From: Gemmatimonadaceae bacterium
GTDB lineage: Bacteria; Gemmatimonadota; Gemmatimonadetes; Gemmatimonadales; Gemmatimonadaceae
Length of the DNA: 64,000 bases
Direction of reading: 5' to 3'
Assembly: GCA_014379355.1 (NCBI GenBank)
Contig: JACMLX010000007.1
Span: 20,376-84,375, forward strand
Under the pieces are notes generated by a model. That model searched no databases and had not been told where the DNA came from. It saw only the letters and a list, made by a program, of their open reading frames with translations. Both the position numbers and the translations under genes were made by a program. Below, piece after piece: positions 10,365-21,441 of the stretch (positions within the stretch are counted from its first letter, which is position 1; every line of letters begins with the position of its first letter).

Positions 10365-13300
10365 GCGGAGCGCGGACGAGAGGTGCGGCGAGCGCGGAGT
10401 GCTGCGAGTGCGTCATCATCGGAGAGACTTGCCACTGCGACTGGCGTCGCGTCCACGCGTGACGGCAGTGCCACCGGGTCAGGCGCTGCATCACCTGCAA
10501 GCGACATCGTGTCGAACAGGAATGACGACAGTGCGCCGACGGTCGGATAGCTGAACAGCGTCGTGGCCGGCAGTGTGACGTCGAACAACCGCTCACACCG
10601 CCGCCGGATGCGGATGGCCATCAGCGAGTCCATACCCAGTACGCCGAGTGGACGATCGGCCTCGATTCGCGAATCGGTGATCCCGAGCGTATCGGCCACC
10701 ACATCTCGCACGAAGCCCGTCAGCTGTCGCAGGCGTTCACGTGAGTCGGTGATCGCGAGCAGTTCGTCACGCGGCCGACTGCTCGTCTGCTCCTGCGCGT
10801 CGTCGGCCTTCCACAGCGATTCGATGGCCCGCCATGGATCACGACCGGTCACCGTCGCGCCGCGTTCGCCCGTCCTGAACACCACCGCGCCCGACAACCC
10901 CTGCGCAATCACGGCTTCGAGGGCGCCAAGCGCTGTCGATGCCGAAACGCCAAGGATGCCGCGCCGCTGCAGCTCCTCCGTCACCAGCACACCGCCCGCA
11001 GTGGCGGCCAGGCCCGTCGCCTCCCACGTCCCCCAGTTGATCACCGACACCGACTCGCCACCACTGCGCGCAGCGATCGACCACGCATCGAGCGCAGCGT
11101 TGGCGGCAGCGTACGATCCCTGGCCGCGCTCACCGAGAATGTCGGCGAGCGACGAGAACATCACGACAAAATCCGGAGCATCTGCAGCGAATGCCGAGAG
11201 CAGCGCCTCGGCGCCACCGAGCTTGGCCCGCATCATCGCTGCGATGTCATCCGGTGCCGCATCGCCGAGCAGCCCGAACTGCACGTCTGTCGCGCAGTGC
11301 AGGATGCCGCGCGCCACGCCCCAGCCTGCGTCGCGACGCGCGGCAGCACCGCGCGCGAAGGCAGTCGCATCGCTGACATCGTGCGCGTCGATGACCACGT
11401 CCGCCCCACGCGCCTCGATCCGACGCACGCCCACGATGCGACGTTGCTGTTCAGCAGTCATCTGAGCGTCGTTCCACTGCGACCGAGGCGGCAAGGGCGT
11501 GCGCCCCACCAGCACGATCCGCCGCGCACCGAGTCCCGCCAGCCATTCGGCGACCACCAATCCCACACCACCAAGGCCACCCGTGATCAGGTAATAGCCA
11601 TCATCGCGAATCGTCGGCGCACGTCTCGTGACGGCCATCGGCACCAGTCGCGGAACGTGCCGAACGCCGCCTCGATACACACTCTCGGCCTCGCCTTCGT
11701 GCGCCGACACGACGTGCAACAGATCATCGGCACACTGCGCAAACGATGCGGCCGGGTCGAGATCCACCAGCCCACCCCACGCCTCCGCCATCTCGACCGA
11801 CGCCACGCGTCCGATTCCCCACACGGCCGCCTGCCGCGCATCCGGGCGTTCAGCAAGCACGGCCTGTGCGCCGCGCGTCACGCTCCACACGCGTACCGCC
11901 TGTGGCGCACCGGCATTGCGATGGGCCACAGCGCCGAGCAGCTCGCGCAACGCCGACGCCGATGCGGTCGCGCCATCCAGCATCGTCGCGTCCGGAGCGA
12001 TGTTCGTGGCCCGCAGATCGAGAATCTCGCCGCCTGCAGCTCCTGCGGCCTCGAGCGCCTGCGTGACATCATCCGCGGCGAACTCCTGCACTGCGACGTC
12101 GCCGCGGCCGAGTCGTGCAGCGATCGCATTCGCGAGTTCCGGCGCACCACCGAGCACAATCCACGCACGTACTGGTGTGGCGCCGGACGGCGCTCCCTGT
12201 GGCATCGCGCGCCATTGCAAGGTGTGCAATTCACGCACGTGCGCCATGGGTGAGACGGCGCGCCGCGCTGTGTTGTCGGCAATCCAGAATCGCTGGTGTT
12301 GCCACGGATACGCCGGCACCGATACCACCGTCCCGCGCTCACCGAGTAGTGCATCCCACCGAAGGTCCACACCACTCTCGAACAATTCGGCCGCGGACTG
12401 CAGCATCTGGTCTCGTTCGCGCGTGTTGCGTCGCAACGACGCCACCGCCACCACATCCAACGACGCAGCGGCAGCCGTCTCGCGCACGTAGCCGGCCATC
12501 ACCGGATGCGGCGCGATATCGACGAATGCCTGACATCCTGCCGCGAGTGCTGCCTGTACGCCGCCGGAAAAATCCACCGCACGGCGAAGCCCGACGCCCC
12601 AATGTGCTGCGTCGAACATTGCGGCGGTCGCGGGTCCGTGACTGATGCTCGAGAACATCGGCAGCATCGGCGTACCATGCTCCACGGTGCCGAGCGCATC
12701 GCGCAACCAGTCTACCAACGGCTCCATCTGCGGGCTGTGCGATGCGTAGCGCACTTCGAGTGTGCGTCCTTCGATGCCGCGCGCTGCCAGCGACGCCGTC
12801 ACGGTCGCGAGCGACGCGTCGTCACCGGCCAGCACCACCGATTCCGGCGCGTTGATCGCCGCGATGCCGACGCGATCCTCGAGACCGGCGATCGCCTCGG
12901 CCGCCACGCTCGCCGATATCGGAAACGCGATCATGGAGCCCAGCCCCTCTGCCTGGCTAACTGCCTTGCCACGGAACACGGCGATACGCGCACCTTCATC
13001 GATCGAGATCGCGCCGGCCGTGCACGCCGCGGCAATCTCGCCCATGCTGTGCCCGATCACGAAATCCGGATCGACACCCCACGACCGCCAAAGCGCGACC
13101 AACCCCATCTGGATCGCGAACATCGCCGGTTGCGTGATCTCCGTTTCATGGATTCGCGATGTCACCTCGTCGCGCCGCAGTTCCTCCAGCAGATTCCACC
13201 CGGCCACGCGCTGCACTGCGGTCGACACCTGCTGCAGCACCGCGCGGAAGCACGGCTCGGCATCGGCGAGGTCGCGCCCCATCGCGAACCATTGGGGCCC

Positions 13301-15010
13301 CTGACCGCAGAATACGAATGCGACCTTCCGGCGTTCACCTGACGCCAGTGGCGTCAACGTGTCGCGCTCGAGTGCGCGCGACCATGCATCGAGGCGATCT
13401 GCCCACTCCTTCGCGTCGCGCCCGACCACCGCAACGCGCCACGGAAGAGCGGTGCGGCGCAGGGCCGTCGTGAATGCCAGATCGCGCGGCGCAGGCTCAC
13501 TCAGCGTGGCGCGCAGTCCGGTGCGCCAGCGTTCGACCTGCGCGTGCAGCGCGTCGGACGAATGCGCCGACAACACCAACGGCAGTGCCGATGGCGTGGA
13601 GACCACAGGGGCGCGCAGCGACGCCGGTGCCTCCTCGAGAATCGCGTGCGCGTTGGTGCCGCCGAAGCCGAACGAACTCACCGCACCGACGCGTGTGGCG
13701 GCGTGCGTCGCCCACTCACGCGCCTCGTTCGCCAGGGCGATCGACGTACCCTCGAGTCGCACCAGTGGATTGCGCGTCGTGAAGTGCAGGTTCCTCGGGA
13801 TGTGGCGATGCTGCAGACAGAGGACCGTCTTGATCACACTCGCGATTCCGGCCGCACCTTCGAGATGACCGATGTTCGTCTTCAGCGCCCCCAGCACGAC
13901 GTCGTCACCTGCAGCGCGCGGCGCGCCGTACGTCTCGGCGATCGCCTCGACCTCGATCGGATCGCCGAGCGTGGTGCCGGTGCCGTGTGTTTCGACAAAA
14001 CTGATCCGCGACGCATCGAGGTGCGCAGTGGCCAGCGCCGAACGGATCACCGCCACCTGTGAATTGGTGCTGGGTGCGGTGAGGCCGTTGGTTGCGCCGT
14101 CCTGGTTCACGGCCGAGCCGCGCACGAGCGCCAGAATCGGATCGCCATCACGCACCGCATCCGCAGCGCGCTTGAGGATCACCGCCGCACATCCTTCGCC
14201 GCGCACCATGCCGCCGGCCGCCGCATCGAACGTGCGACAGCGCCCGGACGGTGACAACACGCCAAGCTTCGACAACGCGACGCTGAATTCCGGCTGCAAC
14301 AGTGCGTTGACGCCGCCGACGATGGCCACCGTGCTCTCACCGGCGCGAAGGCTCAGGCAGGCCTGATGCAGAGCAACCAGTGACGACGAGCAGGCCGTAT
14401 CGATGGCCATGCTCGGTCCGCGCAGGTCGAGAAAATACGACAGCCGATTCGCGATCACGCTGTGCGCCGTGCCCGTGCTGACATACGTGTCGATCGACTC
14501 CAGCGCGGCAACCTGCATGCCGTAATACTCACTGCTGTGCGAGATCACACCCACGAACACGCCGCACATGCTGCCTGCCAGTTGAGCGCGCGTGAGGCCC
14601 GCGTTCTCGAGCGCCTCCATCGCGACCTCGAGGAACAGGCGCTGCTGCGGGTCCATCTGTCGCGCCTCCACCGGCGCGATTCCGAAGTAGGCGGCGTCGA
14701 ACTCGGCGATGCCCTCGATGAACGCCGCTTCCGGCGTGGTCATCTTGCCCGGCGCATCCGGATTCGCGTCGAAGAACGCGTCACCATCCCATCGGTCGCG
14801 TGGCACGGCCGCCACGGCATCGACACCGTTCGTCAGGTTCTGCCAGAACGACTCAGGCGAATTCGCACCGCCCGGCAGGCGACACGCCATGCCGATGATC
14901 GCAATGGCGGTGTCCGGCAGTTCGGGCGCGCGCGACGCCGCCATGCGCTCCGCGAGACGCGCACGCTGCTCAGGTGACAGCTGCGCCAGGCGCTGCGCGA
15001 GATCACTCAC
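10361..15010 (-). CDS. PKS-C: type I PKS module, KS-AT-KR-ACP
   Basis: The protein has 1549 residues and starts at a GTG overlapping the PKS-B stop (GTGA). The N-terminus (LAQLSPEQRARLAERM) resembles the short helical linkers that precede KS domains. The KS has an active-site Cys near 207 (DTACSSSL) and HGTGTTLGDP. The AT begins near 560 (CGQGPQW, GHSMGE) and carries YASH near 754, the motif usual for methylmalonyl-CoA. A structural KR half leads to the catalytic KR near 1140 (TGGLGGVG), with FSSLAD and YAAAN. It lacks the LDD motif, so an A-type alcohol is possible. The ACP serine is in GMDSL near 1460. No DH or ER is present, so this module should leave a beta-hydroxyl and, if the AT call is right, an alpha-methyl. 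The tail LSDDDALAALRARRT resembles that of PKS-D. Confidence 0.95.
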   Translation of the reverse strand: MSDLAQRLAQLSPEQRARLAERMAASRAPELPDTAIAIIGMACRLPGGANSPESFWQNLTNGVDAVAAVPRDRWDGDAFFDANPDAPGKMTTPEAAFIEGIAEFDAAYFGIAPVEARQMDPQQRLFLEVAMEALENAGLTRAQLAGSMCGVFVGVISHSSEYYGMQVAALESIDTYVSTGTAHSVIANRLSYFLDLRGPSMAIDTACSSSLVALHQACLSLRAGESTVAIVGGVNALLQPEFSVALSKLGVLSPSGRCRTFDAAAGGMVRGEGCAAVILKRAADAVRDGDPILALVRGSAVNQDGATNGLTAPSTNSQVAVIRSALATAHLDASRISFVETHGTGTTLGDPIEVEAIAETYGAPRAAGDDVVLGALKTNIGHLEGAAGIASVIKTVLCLQHRHIPRNLHFTTRNPLVRLEGTSIALANEAREWATHAATRVGAVSSFGFGGTNAHAILEEAPASLRAPVVSTPSALPLVLSAHSSDALHAQVERWRTGLRATLSEPAPRDLAFTTALRRTALPWRVAVVGRDAKEWADRLDAWSRALERDTLTPLASGERRKVAFVFCGQGPQWFAMGRDLADAEPCFRAVLQQVSTAVQRVAGWNLLEELRRDEVTSRIHETEITQPAMFAIQMGLVALWRSWGVDPDFVIGHSMGEIAAACTAGAISIDEGARIAVFRGKAVSQAEGLGSMIAFPISASVAAEAIAGLEDRVGIAAINAPESVVLAGDDASLATVTASLAARGIEGRTLEVRYASHSPQMEPLVDWLRDALGTVEHGTPMLPMFSSISHGPATAAMFDAAHWGVGLRRAVDFSGGVQAALAAGCQAFVDIAPHPVMAGYVRETAAAASLDVVAVASLRRNTRERDQMLQSAAELFESGVDLRWDALLGERGTVVSVPAYPWQHQRFWIADNTARRAVSPMAHVRELHTLQWRAMPQGAPSGATPVRAWIVLGGAPELANAIAARLGRGDVAVQEFAADDVTQALEAAGAAGGEILDLRATNIAPDATMLDGATASASALRELLGAVAHRNAGAPQAVRVWSVTRGAQAVLAERPDARQAAVWGIGRVASVEMAEAWGGLVDLDPAASFAQCADDLLHVVSAHEGEAESVYRGGVRHVPRLVPMAVTRRAPTIRDDGYYLITGGLGGVGLVVAEWLAGLGARRIVLVGRTPLPPRSQWNDAQMTAEQQRRIVGVRRIEARGADVVIDAHDVSDATAFARGAAARRDAGWGVARGILHCATDVQFGLLGDAAPDDIAAMMRAKLGGAEALLSAFAADAPDFVVMFSSLADILGERGQGSYAAANAALDAWSIAARSGGESVSVINWGTWEATGLAATAGGVLVTEELQRRGILGVSASTALGALEAVIAQGLSGAVVFRTGERGATVTGRDPWRAIESLWKADDAQEQTSSRPRDELLAITDSRERLRQLTGFVRDVVADTLGITDSRIEADRPLGVLGMDSLMAIRIRRRCERLFDVTLPATTLFSYPTVGALSSFLFDTMSLAGDAAPDPVALPSRVDATPVAVASLSDDDALAALRARRTSRPRSA

Positions 15011-18000
15011 GCGCCTTCTCCCGTGCCATGCTCCGCCAGCAGCTGCCGCAATTCGTGTTCATCGAGACCGGCCATCTCGCGTGCGAGCGCATCCAGCGCA
15101 TCGTCGCCCGAGGCCACGGCTGCTGCCGGTGCCGCTGGCACCGACGAAGGCGACACGGCTTCCGTCAGCCGCTCCAGCATGTGCGATGCGATCGCCGCGG
15201 CGTTCGGATAGTTGAACACCAGCGTGCCGGCGAGTCGGAGGCCCGTCGCCTGTTCGAGCCGATTCCGGAGGTCGAGCGCCGTGAGCGAGTCGATACCCAT
15301 TGCCCGCAGTGGCTTCCGGGGTTCGATGCGTTCAGGCGTCGAACGCAGAACCGTCGCCACTTCCTGCTGCACGAACTGCAGCACGATGTCGGCGCGCTGA
15401 CGTTCGCCGACTGCCGCCGCCAGCCGACCACGGAAGCCATTTTCATTCCGCGGCGCGTTCACGGGCGCCACCGGCTCGGCATCGAAGTTCAACAAGCGCC
15501 GCTCGGTCGGCGTGTCGAACACACCGATCCACGCGCTGCGGTCGAATACCGCCACGATCTCGTGCACACTCGTCGAACCGGCCAGCGCATCGAGCGCCGC
15601 ATCGGCAAACACCGGTCGCAGCGCACCGAGACCGCTGTCGGCGAGGATGTCCAGTCGACGGCCTTCCGTTGCCAGACCCACACCCGCAAATGGACCGAAA
15701 CTGACACTCGTCGCACGCACACCCCGCGCGCGCAGCGTGTGCACAAATGCGTCGAGCACCGCATTCGCTGCCGCGTAATTCGACTGTCCGCGCGTGCCGA
15801 GCACACTCGCGACCGAAGAGTACACCACGACGAAATCGGTTGCGTCGAAGCCCGGCAACGTGGCCAGCTGCAGGAGACCGCCGACTTTCGCCGACGCCAC
15901 AGTGCGCATGCGCGCCGCGTCCTGCGCTGCGATCAATCCGTCGTCGAGCACACCCGCTGCGTGTATCACGCCACGAAGCGTCGGAGACATCGCAAGCGCA
16001 GTCCGCACCTGCGAGATGCCGTCATCGGTGGCGATGTCGATGGCGAGCGTCGAGACCGTGATGCCGTCAGCTCGCCACGCCTCGATCACGCGCTGGACCT
16101 CGGCGCTCGGTGACGAGCGTCCGATCAGCAACAGATGACGCGCACCGCGTGACACGAGCCACGCCGCCGCGCGCTGTCCAAGTGCACCGAGTCCGCCGGT
16201 GATCAGGTACGTCGCATCCTCGTGAACCGTCGCGCCGTGCGCGACACGCCTCACCACGCTCGGCGGCGTGTGATGTGTGACCACCAGCTTTCCGACATGT
16301 GTGCCGGGTACCATCGCACGACAGGCGTCCGACACCTGGTCGGCGGTGAACTGCGTCACCGGAAGCGGCGTCAGCACACCATGAGCCAGGCGCGCCACGA
16401 GGTCGCGCAGCAGTGCACCGAGTGGCGCCGCATCCATGCGCATCTGCTCGAGCAGATAGACGGACGTCACCGTCACCTGCTTTCGGAACACGCTGAGGCC
16501 GATGCGCGTGTCGCCGAACACGTCGCGCTTCCCGATTTCGACGAACCGACCGTACGGCGCCAGCACGCGAAAGCCGATTTCGATCGCCGCGCCCGAGAGG
16601 GAGTTCAGCACCACGTCGACGCCGGCACCGTTCGTCGCGGCGAGCACCGCGTCACCCCACGTCAGTTCGCGCGAATCGAAGACGTGCTGCACGCCCATCT
16701 GACGCAGCATCGCACGCTTGTCGGCGGTGCCCGCGGTCGCGAAGATCTCGGCGCCGCGATTGCGCGCGATCTGCAGGGCGGCCAGGCCCACGCCACCGCC
16801 GGCCGAGTGAATCAGGACGCGTTCACCCGCCCCCACGCGTGCGACTTCCTCGAGCGAGCGCGCCGCCGTCAGGAACGCGATCGGGAAGCTGCTCGCATCT
16901 TCGAGGGAAACACCATCGGGAATCCGTACCACGAGCGCGTCCTTCGCGACGACATGACTGGCGAGACTTCCTTCGCAGACCGCCATCACCCGATCACCTG
17001 CCGAAACGGATCGCACTGCGCTGCCCACGCGGGTGACGAAACCCGCGCACTCGAGCCCGAGCGCCGGTGCTGCCGAGATGCTGCCTGCCTCCGTTGCCGG
17101 ATACGCGTTCAGCACGACCAGCAGGTCCAGAAAATTGAGGCCGCTCGCAGCGACCTCGATCAACACTTCGTGAGGTGCCAGCGCTGGCAGCGCGGACTCT
17201 CGCCAAGCCACGGAATCCACCATGCCCGGCGTCGCGATATCGGCGGTGTAACACGCCGAAGACGTAGCTGATGCGCCGGACGGCAACGTCGCCACACTGA
17301 CAGGCTCGATGCGACTGGCCCACCACTGTCCGTCTCGCCACGCCAATTCTGCGTCATCGGCGGTGGTCAGGCCGGTGAGCAATGCGTCTGCGAGCGTGTC
17401 CCATGCGGCATCGACAACCACACATCCGATCGACGGGTGCTCATGACGCGCGACGCGCGACAGGCCCCACGCCGCATGCTGCAGCGGCGCGACCACATCA
17501 CGGTCCGTCGTCACCGCGACCGCACCATCGGTGACGGTTATCACCCGCGTCGGCACGCTGTCGGCGGCAGCGGCAAGCTGGATCAGTGCGAGCGGTGCAT
17601 CGTAGACGTTGATCAGTGCGGCGTCGAGTGCGCTGGCGCGAACATCGCCCGCAGCGTCGAGCGGCGTGCAGATCACGACATGCTGCGTGCCGGGCGGCAG
17701 TGCGTGCGCCTCGCGCAGCTCCTGTACTAACCAGTCGCGCACGTCATGTCCCGCGTCACGCAGCCGTGACGCGATGTGTGCACCCGCGCCGCCGGCATCG
17801 TGCACCACCAGCCACTGCGCCCGCGGTATGCGTGTGTTCGCAAGCGGCACGGGTGTCCACGCGACACGATATCGCAGCGTCGACAGCGACTCCGATGCAG
17901 TGCTGCGCACGACCCGCATCTGCACGCCGGACACCGTGAGGTGTTCCGCGCCGGTGTCATCATGGATCTGCAGGTCACCGCCGAGAAGACCGCTCTCGCA

Positions 18001-21000
18001 GGTTGCCGTGACACGCACGGTCGCCGTGGCGGTGCCGGGCCATGTCCCGGTGCGCAGCACGATTCGATCTGCGCCCACCGGCACGATCGTTTCATGCGGT
18101 GACGCAAACACCGGCGGCGCGAGTGCCAGCAGCGATTGCAGTGCTCCATCCAGCAGCGTCACACGTCGCGCCAGCTGGCCCGCCTGTGCTGCCGTCATCC
18201 GAGCCGTTGTCGAGTCTGCGATGGTCGCCATCGAACTCACCACCTGAAACGCCGGCCCGTACGAATGCTCCCGGCGTCGCATGCGCGTGTAATGCAGGCT
18301 TCCATCTGTGCGGTCGCTCGCGCTCGCGTCATCCGCACCGTGCGACGAACGGATTTCATCGACGAGTGCGCCCCGTGCCGACGCGACGGCGTGCCAGCCC
18401 GCATCGTCCTTCAGGCGGAGTTGCAGCGACACCGTCTCCGTTGACGGACGCGTCACCACCAGCCGTAACACGACCGGGTCCGAACGCAACGGAATGGCTT
18501 CGGACACTTGCACGTGTCGCAACTCGACGTCACCCGCGTCGCCGAGCGACTCGCGAACTGCAGTCGCCATCACATCGATCAGCGCCGCTGCCGGCACGAT
18601 CGCGCTGCCGCGCACCACGTGATCCGCGAGCCACGGTGCCTCGTCCGTACTGAAGCGCACATCCCACTCCGTGCCGCCACCTTCCGCCGCCGAATCGATT
18701 CTCGCACCAAGAAACGGATACGACGTCGCCTTTGGCGTCGCGACGGCACGCGCAGCGACAGCCGATGTGTCGTGCCAGAAACGCTCGCGCTGCCACGGAT
18801 AGAGCGGCAGCGGTACCACTGTGCCACCGCTGGTGACGCGAGTCCATTCGATCGCCGCACCACTGGCCCACAACGCCGCGATGACGCCGGTCGCCGTCAG
18901 CTGATCATCGATATCGCGCGCCCCGCAAGCCACCGTGATCACATCGCGACCGACGGCATCCGCCGTCTGCGCGATGGCGTACGACAACACGGCATGCGGC
19001 CCGAGCTCGATGAACGCCGAGATGCCATCCGCGATCATCGCGTCGATGGTGTGCGCGAACTGCACCGGCTCGCGCAGGTTCCGCCCCCAGTAGTGCGCAT
19101 CGAACGCCGAGCCCGGTGTGCGGGCTGCCGCGACACTCGAATAGATCGCCACCGCACTATCGACCGGCCGAATGTCCCGCAGCGCATCCACGAGTTCCGG
19201 CACGAGCGGATCCATCTGCGGCCCATGTGAGGCCACGTCCACTTTCACCAGGCGCGCATACACACCGTCGCGATCCAGCTGCGCGAGAAGGTCGTGCACA
19301 TCAGCGGGCGCACCTGACACCACGGTCGATCGCGGACTGTTGCTCACCGACACCGTGACCACAGACGCCGACGCAGTCAGGCGCTGTTCGAGGTCGGCCT
19401 GCGCCATGTCGATCACGGCCATGGCACCCTGTCCGCTCGTGCGCGACATCAGGGCGCTGCGCAGGCAGATGACGCGCATCGCTGTCTCGATGTCGAGTGC
19501 GCCTGCAATCGCGGCGGCACCCACCTCACCCAGGCTGTGTCCGACGACCGCATCCGGCTCGATGCCGATCGACCGCAGCCAGCCTGCGTACGCGATCGCC
19601 ACCGCCACCAGCGTCGGTTGAATCACATCGATGCGATCCCCGATGTAGCCATCGGCATCGGCATCGAGAAACAGCTGCTCGACGATCGACCAGGGCACCA
19701 CGCGTCGCGCGGCAGTGTCACAGGCCACGAGCGCATCGTGAAACACCACGTTCGCGGTGAAGAATCGCCGTGCCATGCCAACCCATTGCGCACCCTGACC
19801 TGGTACGACGAACGCCACCCGGCGACGCGTCAGGTCGTGCACGACGCCGTCAGCCGTCGCCGCGGCGCCGCTCGCGTACTGCTGCACGAGTGTCTGCAAC
19901 GCGGCGTGATCGGATGCCACGAACGCGGCGCGATACGGCAGCGCCGAGCGACGCGTCGCGGCGCTGAAACACACCGCCGATGCATCACACTTCTCGTCGG
20001 AAAGCCGTTCCGAATACCGCGCCGCCATCGCGCGCAGCGCCGGCCGGCTGCGGGCCGACAACGGCAGCAGCAGCGGCGCTCCATCCGCACGCTCGATGAC
20101 CGGCGCAGGCTGTGGCTCGGGTGCCGATTCGAGAACGACGTGTGCGTTCGTGCCACCGATGCCGTACGAACTGACGCCAGCGAAGCGCGGACCGTCCTGC
20201 GTCGGCCACGGCCGGAGCGTCGTCGGGATCGCGATCGGCAGCGTGCTCCACGGCACCTCGACATTCGGCGTCGCGAAGTGCAGGCTCGGCGCAATCTGTC
20301 GGCGTTCCAGCATCAGCACCGTCTTGATCAGGCCTGCGACACCTGCCGCTGCTTCGGTGTGACCGAAGTTCGTCTTGACCGAGCCGACCCAGGTCTTCGG
20401 CGCGTCCGGTGCGCGATCATCGGAGAGCACAGTGCCCAGTGCGCCGAGTTCCACCGGATCGCCGGCACGCGTGCCGGTACCGTGGGCCTCGACATACTGC
20501 AGCTGCGACGCCCGCACGCCTCCATCACGCAACGCGCTGCGGATCAGCTCCGCCTGTCCGATCATGCTCGGACGACCCATTGCGCCGCTGCTGTTGCCGT
20601 CGTTGTTCACCGCACTGCCGCGCAGCACCGCGTAGATGTGATCACCATCCGCCAGCGCATCTGCGAGCGGCTTGAGCACGACCATCCCCGCGCCTTCCGA
20701 GCGAACGTATCCGGCGCCGGAATTGTCGCCGAACCGACAGCGCCCGTCCGGTGCCAGCATCTTGCTGTACGAGTACGCCAGGTGGATGTGCGGCTCGAGG
20801 ATCATGTTCACACCGCCGGCCAGTGCCACCGCACTGTCACCATTGCGCAGGCTGCGCATCGCGAGATGCACCGATGCGAGCCCCGACGAGCAGGCCGCAT
20901 CGATCGAGAGACTCGCGCCGCGGAATCCGAACGCGTACGACAGTCGGCCAGCCGCCGCGTACCGGCCACTGCCCATTGCCATCTGAAAATCGATGCCGCC

Positions 21001-21441
21001 GGTGTCGGCAAACAATCGATGTTCGTAATCGCTGACCCATTGCCCCACGAAGATGCCCGTGGGCGATCCCTGCATGCCGACGATATCCAGTCCGGCGTCC
21101 TCCATCGCTTCCCACGCCGTTTCGAGCAACAGGCGCTGCTGCGGATCGAGTCGTTCCGCATACGAGCGCGAGATGCCGAAGAACGCCGCGTCGAAATCCT
21201 CCAGCGGCTGCTTCACGAAGCCGCCGAAGCGCGTCGTCACGCGGCCGCGCGTGCCCGGTTTCGGATCGTAGAAGCGCTCGATGTCGAAGCGATCGGCAGG
21301 GATATCGGAGATCGCGTCCACGCCGTTCTCGAGCAGCTGCCAGAAGCTCGCAGGATCGACGATGCCACCGGGAAAGCGGCACCCGATGCCGATGAGTGCG
21401 ATGGGCATCGCAGCATCGCCGAGCGCGTCGCGCGTGGTCAT
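15007..21441 (-). CDS. PKS-B: fully reducing type I PKS module, KS-AT-DH-ER-KR-ACP
   Basis: I place the start at the ATG at 21441 (MTTRDALGD), which shares one base with the stop of the thioesterase (TGATG). An in-frame upstream codon at 21474 would add eleven unlikely residues. About 2144 residues. The KS has the slightly atypical active-site stretch DAACSSGLAS (Cys near 183) and HGTGTRAGDP. The AT has GHSLGE and VASH near 737, a form usually linked to methylmalonyl or other branched extenders. DH: HVVRGSAIVP near 942, YGPAF and LLDGALQ, all intact. ER: GLECAG near 1460 and HSAGGGVG. KR: TGGLGALG near 1747 with LDD (B-type), YSSVAS and YAAAN. ACP: GIDSL near 2050. It should receive the chain from NRPS-2 and extend it with a fully reduced, probably methyl-branched unit. 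Confidence 0.95.
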   Translation of the reverse strand: MTTRDALGDAAMPIALIGIGCRFPGGIVDPASFWQLLENGVDAISDIPADRFDIERFYDPKPGTRGRVTTRFGGFVKQPLEDFDAAFFGISRSYAERLDPQQRLLLETAWEAMEDAGLDIVGMQGSPTGIFVGQWVSDYEHRLFADTGGIDFQMAMGSGRYAAAGRLSYAFGFRGASLSIDAACSSGLASVHLAMRSLRNGDSAVALAGGVNMILEPHIHLAYSYSKMLAPDGRCRFGDNSGAGYVRSEGAGMVVLKPLADALADGDHIYAVLRGSAVNNDGNSSGAMGRPSMIGQAELIRSALRDGGVRASQLQYVEAHGTGTRAGDPVELGALGTVLSDDRAPDAPKTWVGSVKTNFGHTEAAAGVAGLIKTVLMLERRQIAPSLHFATPNVEVPWSTLPIAIPTTLRPWPTQDGPRFAGVSSYGIGGTNAHVVLESAPEPQPAPVIERADGAPLLLPLSARSRPALRAMAARYSERLSDEKCDASAVCFSAATRRSALPYRAAFVASDHAALQTLVQQYASGAAATADGVVHDLTRRRVAFVVPGQGAQWVGMARRFFTANVVFHDALVACDTAARRVVPWSIVEQLFLDADADGYIGDRIDVIQPTLVAVAIAYAGWLRSIGIEPDAVVGHSLGEVGAAAIAGALDIETAMRVICLRSALMSRTSGQGAMAVIDMAQADLEQRLTASASVVTVSVSNSPRSTVVSGAPADVHDLLAQLDRDGVYARLVKVDVASHGPQMDPLVPELVDALRDIRPVDSAVAIYSSVAAARTPGSAFDAHYWGRNLREPVQFAHTIDAMIADGISAFIELGPHAVLSYAIAQTADAVGRDVITVACGARDIDDQLTATGVIAALWASGAAIEWTRVTSGGTVVPLPLYPWQRERFWHDTSAVAARAVATPKATSYPFLGARIDSAAEGGGTEWDVRFSTDEAPWLADHVVRGSAIVPAAALIDVMATAVRESLGDAGDVELRHVQVSEAIPLRSDPVVLRLVVTRPSTETVSLQLRLKDDAGWHAVASARGALVDEIRSSHGADDASASDRTDGSLHYTRMRRREHSYGPAFQVVSSMATIADSTTARMTAAQAGQLARRVTLLDGALQSLLALAPPVFASPHETIVPVGADRIVLRTGTWPGTATATVRVTATCESGLLGGDLQIHDDTGAEHLTVSGVQMRVVRSTASESLSTLRYRVAWTPVPLANTRIPRAQWLVVHDAGGAGAHIASRLRDAGHDVRDWLVQELREAHALPPGTQHVVICTPLDAAGDVRASALDAALINVYDAPLALIQLAAAADSVPTRVITVTDGAVAVTTDRDVVAPLQHAAWGLSRVARHEHPSIGCVVVDAAWDTLADALLTGLTTADDAELAWRDGQWWASRIEPVSVATLPSGASATSSACYTADIATPGMVDSVAWRESALPALAPHEVLIEVAASGLNFLDLLVVLNAYPATEAGSISAAPALGLECAGFVTRVGSAVRSVSAGDRVMAVCEGSLASHVVAKDALVVRIPDGVSLEDASSFPIAFLTAARSLEEVARVGAGERVLIHSAGGGVGLAALQIARNRGAEIFATAGTADKRAMLRQMGVQHVFDSRELTWGDAVLAATNGAGVDVVLNSLSGAAIEIGFRVLAPYGRFVEIGKRDVFGDTRIGLSVFRKQVTVTSVYLLEQMRMDAAPLGALLRDLVARLAHGVLTPLPVTQFTADQVSDACRAMVPGTHVGKLVVTHHTPPSVVRRVAHGATVHEDATYLITGGLGALGQRAAAWLVSRGARHLLLIGRSSPSAEVQRVIEAWRADGITVSTLAIDIATDDGISQVRTALAMSPTLRGVIHAAGVLDDGLIAAQDAARMRTVASAKVGGLLQLATLPGFDATDFVVVYSSVASVLGTRGQSNYAAANAVLDAFVHTLRARGVRATSVSFGPFAGVGLATEGRRLDILADSGLGALRPVFADAALDALAGSTSVHEIVAVFDRSAWIGVFDTPTERRLLNFDAEPVAPVNAPRNENGFRGRLAAAVGERQRADIVLQFVQQEVATVLRSTPERIEPRKPLRAMGIDSLTALDLRNRLEQATGLRLAGTLVFNYPNAAAIASHMLERLTEAVSPSSVPAAPAAAVASGDDALDALAREMAGLDEHELRQLLAEHGTGEGA

